Positions 45,884-53,838 of a stretch of DNA of 64,000 nt are shown piece by piece. The translations under genes and the position numbers were made by a program. The DNA lies in the NCBI RefSeq assembly GCF_014077005.1, contig NZ_JACGVC010000033.1, positions 1 to 64,000 on the forward strand. Direction: 5' to 3'. The stretch's first letter is position 1, and each line of letters starts with the position of its first letter. This DNA is from Colwellia sp. MB3u-45. Lineage in GTDB: Bacteria > Pseudomonadota > Gammaproteobacteria > Enterobacterales > Alteromonadaceae. The notes beneath the pieces are model-generated. The model was given only the letters and a program-made list of their open reading frames with translations, made no database searches and was not told the origin of the DNA.

Positions 45884-46161
45884 GTAAAAATAACCTGTTT
45901 TTATGACCCGATGAATTTATTGAAAACTAAGATTTTATTAAACATCATTCTAAAGTTTTTTGCCAAACTCAAGAGAAACGCCTTAGTACCAAGCCATTGA
46001 TGATTCATAATAAAATAAGCGGAAAACCCATTAGACAGATTTCCCTTGTTATACACATAATTTTATCGACGGCCGTGCTCATCTATTTTGGCAGTACAGT
46101 GAAAAAATAAAATCGTTTATTTGGCCACAGTTTTTTGGTCTATGCGCTAACGAGACATAGC

Positions 46162-47109
46162 TTAAATCTTTTCAAATACTGTCACTCTGAGCTTTCGATC
46201 GACATTCTCATCAGGAAAGTCACACTCACTGGTAAAGCGATCAATCATTTTCAAGGTATGAGTCGATGCGGTAATAATTTCGGCATCTGACTGATCCCAC
46301 GTTGCATCAAAGCGATGAAACATGCAAATCAACCAGCCTCCTGGGTTTAAAAGCTTTGAGCATAGACTGACCAATCTCGCAAAGTCTTGCCCTTTAGGTT
46401 GATGCTCTGAATGAGGTGACTTATACACTTTTGGCGGCGGATCTAAAATAATACCGTCGAAGGTCTGGCCACGCTTTATTGCTTTAGGCAAATGCTTATA
46501 GATATCACCCTGTATAAAGCTGCGCGTGCCAAGGTCAAGGCCATTTTTTTCGTAGCTTTTTTCGATACGGGGTAACAAGTCTTTCGACTTATCCAAATGA
46601 ATAGCGGCTTTTGCACCACCTTTTAAAGCAGCAATACCTAGACTACCAGTAAATGAAAATAAGTTGAGAACACGGCGACCCTCACTATGATCAGCTAACC
46701 ATTTTCGCACTGGACGCGCATCAAGATACAAACCGCAGTTATGCATAGCATCTGGTAGTAAACTGTAATAAACACCATATTCTTTAACAAATTCTGGAGC
46801 GTCGGAAAAATCACCATGTAGCGCAAACATTCTGTCCTTCAACCGTAATCCAAGTAATTGGTCACCTTTGGCTAGAATTAGTGTAAAGGGAAAGTGCTGT
46901 AGCAGTGCATCTTTAATCGCATCAAGATCGTCACGAATATCCTCTTTATATTCAACCACAGCCATAGTACCGAATTTTTCAATAACAACACTTTTTGCGC
47001 CTTCAGCGTAACCATGAAAAACACGCCAACAATCAAATTCATCAGACTCATGTAAAACTTTTCGATCATTCCATGCTTTTGCGATTAAATCATGCCAGTT
47101 AATTGTCAA
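46162..47109 (-). CDS. RlmI/RlmK-like SAM-dependent methyltransferase
   Basis: A 315-residue class I methyltransferase with NCGLYLDARPVRKWL, then RRVLNLFSFTGSLGIAALKG (SAM-binding), an acidic LDKS, and a catalytic-type ILDPPPKVYKSP. This is the layout of RlmI and of the RlmK half, but the N-terminal 100 residues are not a normal PUA domain and the RlmI nucleophilic cysteine (FSCSG) is replaced by ICMFHRFD. The target, probably RNA, is unknown. The start codon is TTG at 47109 behind an AGGG-like site; no ATG occurs for the first 48 codons. Monocistronic, with repeat array G upstream. Confidence 0.8.
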   Translation of the reverse strand: MTINWHDLIAKAWNDRKVLHESDEFDCWRVFHGYAEGAKSVVIEKFGTMAVVEYKEDIRDDLDAIKDALLQHFPFTLILAKGDQLLGLRLKDRMFALHGDFSDAPEFVKEYGVYYSLLPDAMHNCGLYLDARPVRKWLADHSEGRRVLNLFSFTGSLGIAALKGGAKAAIHLDKSKDLLPRIEKSYEKNGLDLGTRSFIQGDIYKHLPKAIKRGQTFDGIILDPPPKVYKSPHSEHQPKGQDFARLVSLCSKLLNPGGWLICMFHRFDATWDQSDAEIITASTHTLKMIDRFTSECDFPDENVDRKLRVTVFEKI

Positions 47110-47377
47110 TTCTATGCCCTGCCCGTATGTGTTTTTTAGTCTTGATTCCCACCTGAAATAAAAGGATGCGGGGACTCTAACTTATTGAGCTAGCATTATA
47201 ACGAACCATAGCTTGTGTTAATACTGATATCCACACAGAAACAAAGTTCCTGTAAAGGCTCCCTGTAAAAACCCTGCCAAAATACATAATTTTCACATAC
47301 GTCTTACTAAACTAGTGATAATAACCTGTGATAAATAGTTGGCTATTCATATTTGGCCCATGACAGTAATCACTGGC

Positions 47378-48085
47378 TTTACGGTTGACGGACTAAAGTC
47401 CGACCTACAAAAAACGCCTAACGCTACATAATCACTCACAGGCACTATTTAGATTGGACTTCAGTCCATCAAGTTAAATGAAATTTAACGGTTATCAGCA
47501 CAAATACCGAGCAACAAAAGTAATACACAGCTGCAAGTTCTTTTGGCCCATGACAGTAATCGCTCGCTAAACGGTTGACGGACTAAAGTCCGACCTACAA
47601 AAACGCCTAACGCTACATAGTCACTCGCAGGCACTATGTAGGTTGGACTTCAGTCCATCAAGTTAAATGAAATTTAACGGTTATCAGCACAGATACCGAG
47701 TGAGAAAAGTAATACACAGCTGCAAGTTTTTTTGGCCCATGACATTAATCACTGGCTTTACAGTTGACGGACTAAAGTCCGACCTACAAGAAACGCTTAA
47801 CGCTATATAGTCACTCGCAGGCACTATTTAGGTTGGACTTGAGTCCATCAAGTTAAATGAAATTTAACGGTTATCAGCACAGATACCGAGTGAGAAAAGT
47901 AATACACAGCTGCAAATTTTTTTGGCCCATGACAGTAATCACTGGCTAAACGGTTGACGGACTAAAGTCCGACCTACAAAAAAACACCTAACGCTATATA
48001 GTCACTCACAGGCACTATGTAGGTTGGACTTCAGTCCATCAAGTTAAATGAAATTTAACGGTTATCAGCACAGATACCGAGTAAC
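47378..48085. repeat. Paired-palindrome repeat array G, four units of about 190 bp
   Basis: Forward elements GGTTGACGGACTAAAGTCCG start near 47382, 47572, 47763 (AGTTGACGG) and 47952. Inverted partners with GGTTGGACTTCAGTCCATCA lie near 47451, 47640, 47831 and 48020, each followed by AAGTTAAATGAAATTTAACG and GTTATCAGCACA. The spacer with ACACAGCTGCAA is shared by the copies. The units are very alike, differing mainly by single substitutions. The array ends about 20 bp before the mltC stop and lies upstream of the RlmI-like gene. Confidence 0.92.
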
Positions 48086-48106
48086 AGGGCTGCACAACAG
48101 CGCTAT

Positions 48107-49270
48107 TTACAAATAGGTTTTTTCAGCTTTAGTTACCTTCTCTAAATAACGACGAGATTCTACCTTTGGGTGCTTTTTAGTGAGCAGATAATAAACAACT
48201 TTAGGCGATTTAGTATTGAGTACTTTCATCGCGGTTTTACGATTACCATGAAAGGTTTTTAATACATTGCCGCTGCCGCCATTATAAGCTGAAATAATGG
48301 CGTAATGACGACTGGTGTCATTGCTAACATCTTTCAAATAATTGTTATTGAGAATGTGTAAATAGGCTGAGCCAATATCAATATTAAACGCAGGATCAAA
48401 GAGTTGCTGCTTGCTTGGCATACCTTTTTTCTTTTTAATACGTTGAAAAACATCGGCTCCAGCGGTACTAGGCACAACTTGCATCAAACCATAGGCATTA
48501 GCGGTACTTACAGCAAATGGGTTAAAACTACTTTCGGTTTCAATGATGCCGTAGATCAACTCTGGTGATATTTGATAACGATTAGCCGCCGCAAGTACAT
48601 GCTTACTGTATTTTTGTTCACGTAAGTGTTGATGTTTTTCAACCATTTTAATGCTAACAGCATAAATTTGTTTTCGATTTTTGTTGTATTTCTGTAAATT
48701 AAATTCTGTTAAGTACTTAGAAAATCGATTAGCACGCCATGAGTATTGAATAGGCTTATTGTCGCGATCAAGCACCTGTTGGTACAAATATGGTGTGCCG
48801 GAGAGTTGTGGCGCTTCGCTTGAAAATATATCAGTTTTTCGAGGATCTGATGTTGCTAATAAAGTAGTCACAATGGCACGCTGTAAATTGTGCAAGGTTT
48901 TAGCCTGAGACTGAGCCGCTAAAGTTTCGATTAAAATGCTGCCTTTTTCAAAATCAACAATGGCACGCGCTTGGTAGTCGTTAGTATATTTAACCAGTTT
49001 TTTATTGCTCGGTATTTGAGGCTTAGCTTCGCCCCACACATCACCTATATGCTTACTTAACTCTTTAAGCAGCACTTTGATATTATTGACATCTTGCTGA
49101 ATAAGTCGATTAGTTTCAACCGCTTGATGAGCAATGGTAATAAAATCCGTATCGTTAGCATTTATTTGTTTAATTAAGCTTTCAGCACTACGAATTGAAC
49201 TGAGGTTAGGTATGCTCTTACAACTGGTTAAACTTATGACTATAAATAACAACAACACTTTTTTAAACAT
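48107..49270 (-). CDS. mltC: Membrane-bound lytic murein transglycosylase C
   Basis: An outer-membrane lipoprotein that cleaves peptidoglycan glycan strands with 1,6-anhydro product formation. It has 387 residues against 359 in E. coli. The lipobox is SLTSC (Cys 17). An N-terminal DUF3393-type domain (about 50-200) precedes the SLT catalytic domain from about 225: YGIIETESSFNP holds the catalytic glutamate, then AYGLMQVVPSTAG, FDPAFNIDIGSAYL, IISAYNGGSGNVL and ESRRYLEKV. All SLT motifs are present. The gene is monocistronic, flanked by repeat array G at its 3' end. Confidence 0.93.
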   Translation of the reverse strand: MFKKVLLLFIVISLTSCKSIPNLSSIRSAESLIKQINANDTDFITIAHQAVETNRLIQQDVNNIKVLLKELSKHIGDVWGEAKPQIPSNKKLVKYTNDYQARAIVDFEKGSILIETLAAQSQAKTLHNLQRAIVTTLLATSDPRKTDIFSSEAPQLSGTPYLYQQVLDRDNKPIQYSWRANRFSKYLTEFNLQKYNKNRKQIYAVSIKMVEKHQHLREQKYSKHVLAAANRYQISPELIYGIIETESSFNPFAVSTANAYGLMQVVPSTAGADVFQRIKKKKGMPSKQQLFDPAFNIDIGSAYLHILNNNYLKDVSNDTSRHYAIISAYNGGSGNVLKTFHGNRKTAMKVLNTKSPKVVYYLLTKKHPKVESRRYLEKVTKAEKTYL

Positions 49271-49604
49271 TAAACAACGACCTTTAGTTTATTTGCTTGC
49301 CACATAGCACTATATAGATTCATCTGCTGTAAAGTACAAAATAGCTTAATAATATAAAGCGAATGCTTTGCACTCTGCTTTTTGTGACCTTTATCAAACG
49401 AGTTGGACTCACTGTACTAGCGGTAAATGCAACACTTATCGTAATGGGCTTCATTAAAATAATGCTGGTTAGTTCATGGTAATTAGACCAGGTCATTTAA
49501 CCTTATTAAAAAATAATTTGCCACGATTAAACCAAGTGGCTCGCTATTATTAACCTTTGCTGTAAGTTGAAATCTAGAGCTGTGCTCTACCTCATGGCGT
49601 GTTG
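49271..49604. other. Intergenic stretch without a visible gene
   Basis: 334 bp between mltC and the DUF2007 gene, both on the minus strand. I see no repeat unit of the dispersed family, no clear terminator and no coding frame. It presumably holds the mltC promoter. Confidence 0.5.
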
Positions 49605-49910
49605 TTATGAGTTTTCAGACGCGCAATTCCAACATATTTCAAAAGACTGGGCATTTTTCTCTGAGCAGTTTGTGCAGGTCCAGTCCTCGCCATCAATGTC
49701 ACTCTGTGATGAGTCTAATATTTCTGTCGCACGTTCCAAGTCGGCATCATCTGTAACCCAAACTTCAGGCCAAGAGTCGAAAGCGGAGATTTCTCCTATA
49801 GCGCCCTGAGAAAATTCATTTTTAATAAATGTGCTTATTCCTTGTGCTTCAATAAGGTTTTTAACATTACTAACCAGTAAAAGGCTTTCGTTGGAATATA
49901 CTATTTTCAT
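49605..49910 (-). CDS. DUF2007 protein with C-terminal zinc finger
   Basis: A 101-residue protein. The first 65 residues (MKIVYSNESLLLVSNVKNLI, then EAQGIS and WPEVWVTDDADLERATEIL) match DUF2007, a small ferredoxin-like domain sometimes annotated as a signal-transducing protein. The C-terminus WTCTNCSEKNAQSFEICWNC is a four-cysteine ribbon of the RanBP2 type. I start at the ATG at 49910 because AGGTGA lies eight bases before it; an upstream in-frame GTG is part of that ribosome site. It may bind RNA or protein through the zinc finger; the role is unknown. Confidence 0.8.
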   Translation of the reverse strand: MKIVYSNESLLLVSNVKNLIEAQGISTFIKNEFSQGAIGEISAFDSWPEVWVTDDADLERATEILDSSQSDIDGEDWTCTNCSEKNAQSFEICWNCASENS

Positions 49911-50462
49911 AATTAAATTCACCTAAGCATTTAATCAGAGAAACTTCCCTCTGATTTATTTTATATATTAATAACAAAACTTTGCCAGTATTACCAATGC
50001 TCGCTTATAGATAAACTAGCTATTTGTCTTATTTTTCACCTCAAAAAGAAATAATATGGCCAAGTAAATGTACCGCCAAAATTATGCAAAAAAATCTTGA
50101 TACTTATATTTAGTAAATAGTAGCAAGGTGTTGTTTATAAAACACTAAAACAGTTTTTTCGTGCTACACTGCTTTAGTTTTTTTTATTGGTTAATCGCGT
50201 TTTTTGACCGCGCTTTATTAATGCTATTTTACTAGTGGCTAAGTCTAACGATGAGTATTCTTGCTGTTTTACCTCACTATAATTTTGTAACACACGCGCA
50301 GTGAGAAAATAGCTTCAAACTAGTGGCTGGCGCTTATATTGACCTAAGCATAAAAACTAGCAGACATGAGCAATGTCATAGATAATCTGTGTTAACAATA
50401 ATATTTATGATCAAATATTATTGAAGTCAGATTTATTAAGCGTAATTATAAAAGGCTATTGA
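49911..50462. other. 552-bp divergent intergenic region
   Basis: This lies between the divergent DUF2007 gene and the exporter operon. It is AT-rich, with no coding frame and no copies of the dispersed repeat. Both promoters must lie here, but I cannot pick a convincing -35/-10 pair. Confidence 0.5.
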
Positions 50463-51347
50463 GTGAGTATTTTAACAGTTGAGCATATCAGTAAAAACTT
50501 TGGCGCACTGCAGGCGGTAGATAATGTTAGCTTTGAAATTAACCAAGGCGATATTGTTGGCTTTTTAGGTAAAAATGGCGCGGGTAAAACGACCTTAATG
50601 CGGATGATAACCGCTTTTCTTGCCCCCTCTTCTGGCAGAATTTTCATTGATGGCGACGACATCACTAAACACTCGTTAACTATCCGGAAAAAAATTGGTT
50701 ACCTACCCGAAAATCCGCCTTTGTATACCAATATGACCGTATTGCAGTATGTAAAGTTTGCGGCCGAAATAAAAGGCGTTACCGCGAAAAAACAAGCCGT
50801 TCAGCTCGCTAAAGTATTAGAAGACTGTCAATTAGAGCAGGTTAAACACAAAACTATTTCAACCTTATCTAAAGGCTATAAACAAAGAGTGGGTATTGCT
50901 CAAGCGATTATTCATGAGCCTAAATTACTTATTTTAGATGAGCCCACCAGTGGCCTTGACCCCATGCAAGTTCAACAAGTGTTAGCACTTATTAACAACC
51001 AAAAAGAACAAAGAACCGTGTTACTGAGCACACATACCTTGCCTGAAATTGAAAAAATAGCCCAACGTATTTTAATGATTAAATCTGGGCAACTTATTAT
51101 TGATCAGTCATTAAAAACCTTGCTAAAAGGCACCGATCAGCAAGCTAACATCGACAGCGATAATCTAGTTAAAGGCAATATAAATACCGCTGATGAAAAC
51201 AGTGCCAAAGATGAAAATAGCCAAGCTCAAGCATTAACCTTAGAGCAAATATTTTTTAACCATCACCAAGAGTCAGCGCCTTTATCATCAAAAAAAACCA
51301 TCCAAACACCCATACAAACACCAAACCAAAATGTAAGTAATTACTGA
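50463..51347 (+). CDS. ABC transporter ATP-binding subunit (GldA-like)
   Basis: A 294-residue ATPase. Walker A GKNGAGKTT is at 36-44, the signature is LSKGYKQRVGIAQ, Walker B is LLILDEPTSGLDP and the switch region is STHTLPEIE. The sequence resembles the GldA/CcmA/YxlF branch of ABC-2 exporters. The last 70 residues are a Ser/Asn/Gln-rich tail, unusual for the family. The start codon is GTG at 50463 with AAAGG about 8 nt upstream. The stop overlaps the permease start (TGATGA). First of three coupled genes: ATPase, permease, GldG-like protein. Confidence 0.9.
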   Translation: MSILTVEHISKNFGALQAVDNVSFEINQGDIVGFLGKNGAGKTTLMRMITAFLAPSSGRIFIDGDDITKHSLTIRKKIGYLPENPPLYTNMTVLQYVKFAAEIKGVTAKKQAVQLAKVLEDCQLEQVKHKTISTLSKGYKQRVGIAQAIIHEPKLLILDEPTSGLDPMQVQQVLALINNQKEQRTVLLSTHTLPEIEKIAQRILMIKSGQLIIDQSLKTLLKGTDQQANIDSDNLVKGNINTADENSAKDENSQAQALTLEQIFFNHHQESAPLSSKKTIQTPIQTPNQNVSNY

Positions 51348-52057
51348 TGAATAAAATTATCGCACTGACCAAAAAAGAGCTACATAGCTACTTCAGCAGC
51401 CCTGTGGCCTACATTATTCTCATTGCTTGTTTGTTGTTATTTAATGTGCTTTTTTTTATGCTGATAGAGCAAAATAGAGAAGTGTCATTACGAGACATCT
51501 TTCAAGTGATGGAGTTTATGTTTATTTTTATCATACCCTTATTAACCATGAAGTTATTTGCCGAAGAAAAAGCTAACGGCACCATGGAATTTTTGCTCAC
51601 CGCTCCCTTAACACCGAGTATGATCGTGTTAGGTAAATACTTTAGTATGCTAATTTTTTACTCACTGTTAATTAGCATCACTGGCATTTATTATTTTATT
51701 GTTGAGTATTATGGCAATCCCGACCCTTACAGTATTTTATCGGGTTATGTGGGTATTTGGTTAGAAGGCGCACTTTTCATCGCCATAGGTTTACTGACTT
51801 CGTCGTGGACACGAAATCAAATTATTGCCGCGATGACCTCGTATCTGATCCTATTCTCACTGTATTTTTCAATCAGCTTTACCAAGTATTTCACCGGCTT
51901 TGCAGAAAACTTTTTGATCCAACTCAGCACTCGTAGCCATCTTGAAAATTTCGCTATGGGTATTATCACGGCCAGCGATGTTGTCTATTACTTAGCCGGC
52001 ATTGTGCTCTGTTTGGTATTAACTGGCTTGAGCATCAACCATAGGTTGTGGCAATAA
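51347..52057 (+). CDS. ABC-2 type permease (GldF-like)
   Basis: A 236-residue inner-membrane permease with about six membrane segments. The N-terminus KELHSYFSSPVAYIILIACL and the conserved FIIPLLTMKLFAEEKANGTM, then EFLLTAPL, are typical of GldF/NosY-type ABC-2 permeases. It is translated from the start overlapping the ATPase stop and is followed with no gap by the GldG-like gene. The substrate is unknown; in gliding Bacteroidetes such complexes support motility, but proteobacterial versions have no established cargo. Confidence 0.88.
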   Translation: MNKIIALTKKELHSYFSSPVAYIILIACLLLFNVLFFMLIEQNREVSLRDIFQVMEFMFIFIIPLLTMKLFAEEKANGTMEFLLTAPLTPSMIVLGKYFSMLIFYSLLISITGIYYFIVEYYGNPDPYSILSGYVGIWLEGALFIAIGLLTSSWTRNQIIAAMTSYLILFSLYFSISFTKYFTGFAENFLIQLSTRSHLENFAMGIITASDVVYYLAGIVLCLVLTGLSINHRLWQ

Positions 52058-53776
52058 ATGATGATTAAAAACAATAAAACTTTACTGCTTAAAAAGTTAT
52101 TACCTACGTTGATTGGCGCAGCGCTCTTGCTATTTATATTAGGTTTAGCGTTATTTTATATCAATGCGCAATTTTCTTTGCTGTCATTAAGCCTTGCTAG
52201 TGGCCTTACATTAGGCGGCGGCATAGCATTTTTAGTTTTGCTCAAGCTTAACAGTCAGCTTAATCAGACTGACGCTAAGGCGATAAAGGCGGCATTCAAT
52301 GCCACTAATTCACCTGATACTAATCAAGGCAAGGCTAAGCCCCGTTTTATTAGCCCACAAGGGAAAAAAGTCTGCCTTATTTTTACTATGATTATCGCGA
52401 GTATAGGTTTTCTGGCTATCAGTCATTATGCGGCCAATAGCATAACCACGCGATGGGATGTCACGGTAAGTCAACAACACACCTTAACTAAAAACACTAT
52501 CGAGTTTATTAGCACACTGAAAGAAAAAGTTGAATTAACCGCGTTCTATGTCGGTTTGCCACCAAAATATTTACAAGATTTATTTAAGGAATATGAAAGG
52601 CTTTCTGCTGGCCTGATCAGCACGCAAATAATTGACCCAATAGAGAATATTTCATTCGCTGCTAAGTTTGGCAATGTAGTCAGTGGCGCCGAACGTAAGG
52701 TTATTGTCCAGTCAATTAATGGCCGCAAAGATGTTGATTTTAGCGATGACGCACTGACAGAAGAAAAACTCACTAATGCCATTGCCCGCGCTAGTAGCCC
52801 GCCAAGACAGCTTTACTTTCTCACTGGCCACGGTGAATATTCACTGGCAAACACCGACAATGTCGGTTTATCGACCTTTAAAAAATTATTGGCTGATAAC
52901 AATATTAACAGTAAGCCACTGATGTTAGGTATAACTCAGTCGATCCCTGCTGATTGCGATGTGCTAGTTATTGCCGGTGCTCGCACTGAACTTACAACAC
53001 AAGAAGATAAGTTAATCATTGATTATTTAAGCGCCGGTGGTGATGCCTTATTTCTGATTGAACATACCAGAGTTACCACGCCTGATAAGCCACTAACCGC
53101 AGAACAGCTACAGCAAAATCCGTCATTAAATAGCATTATTAATCAGTGGGGACTTAAGGTTAAATCCGACATTGTGGTTGATTTAACCAACCATGTCGGT
53201 AACGATGTTGGCAGTCCTGCCACCAAAAACTACCAAAAGCATAAAGCCATTACCCAAGGTTTAGATTATACCTTTTACGTTAGGCCGCGCTCCATTGAGA
53301 TGTTAGCCCAACGTCGCCCAAGTATTAAGTTAGCGGTTATTGCCGCAACGGCATCAACAGAAAAAAGTTGGGCAGAAACTAACCGAAATTTAGCGATTCA
53401 ATATGATCAAGGCATAGACACCCCTGGTCCAGTGCCCATTTCTTATGTGGTACTTGAAGAGCATAAAGAGATAACTGCTAGCCCGAATAAAGTGCAAGCG
53501 CCTCGTTCTGATACCCGAATGATTGTTTTTACCGATGCGGATTTCTTAACCAATGTTTATATTAATCAATACAGTAATGCCCAAATGGGGCTAAATATTG
53601 TCAACTGGTTAGCTGAGACAGATTATCAGACTTTTTTAAGTGCGAAGGTTATAAAAGTTGAACGCTTAGATTTAACCAGTAAACAAAAACGTCAGGTCAT
53701 GGTAATATTATTTTTCAGCCTATTTTTCTTTGTTATTGTTGGCATAGTGGTTTGGTTAAAATCAAAACAGCATTAA
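52058..53776 (+). CDS. GldG-like ABC transporter auxiliary protein
   Basis: A 572-residue membrane protein. It has N-terminal segments at about 13-33, 41-60 and 105-125 and one C-terminal segment at about 549-567, with a large periplasmic domain between. The domain carries the family features WDVTVSQQHTLTKNTIEF, KVELTAFYVG, a LTGHGEYSL motif and GGDALFLIEH, matching the GldG / ABC-type uncharacterised region. It starts immediately after the permease stop. Together the three genes form one exporter. The operon is convergent with the transglutaminase gene 60 bp away. Confidence 0.88.
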   Translation: MMIKNNKTLLLKKLLPTLIGAALLLFILGLALFYINAQFSLLSLSLASGLTLGGGIAFLVLLKLNSQLNQTDAKAIKAAFNATNSPDTNQGKAKPRFISPQGKKVCLIFTMIIASIGFLAISHYAANSITTRWDVTVSQQHTLTKNTIEFISTLKEKVELTAFYVGLPPKYLQDLFKEYERLSAGLISTQIIDPIENISFAAKFGNVVSGAERKVIVQSINGRKDVDFSDDALTEEKLTNAIARASSPPRQLYFLTGHGEYSLANTDNVGLSTFKKLLADNNINSKPLMLGITQSIPADCDVLVIAGARTELTTQEDKLIIDYLSAGGDALFLIEHTRVTTPDKPLTAEQLQQNPSLNSIINQWGLKVKSDIVVDLTNHVGNDVGSPATKNYQKHKAITQGLDYTFYVRPRSIEMLAQRRPSIKLAVIAATASTEKSWAETNRNLAIQYDQGIDTPGPVPISYVVLEEHKEITASPNKVQAPRSDTRMIVFTDADFLTNVYINQYSNAQMGLNIVNWLAETDYQTFLSAKVIKVERLDLTSKQKRQVMVILFFSLFFFVIVGIVVWLKSKQH

Positions 53777-53791
53777 TATTAGCTATTGCCT

Positions 53792-53830
53792 TTTAACATT
53801 GCCCGTTAACATTAGCCGTTAACATTAGCC
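53792..53830. repeat. Three tandem 13-bp repeats between convergent operons
   Basis: GTTAACATTAGCC occurs at 53805-53817 and 53818-53830, preceded by an imperfect copy (TTTAACATTGCCC, 53792-53804). It fills most of the 62-bp gap between the GldG-like gene and the transglutaminase stop. It is unrelated to the dispersed palindromic family. Confidence 0.8.
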
Positions 53831-53838
53831 AATGAATA

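Noticed and set aside
51180-51345. Frameshift at the end of the GldA-like ATPase because of its odd tail
   Set aside because: The frame stays open through a Ser/Asn/Gln-rich tail and ends in a normal stop overlapping the permease start, so it is a real low-complexity tail and not a shift.
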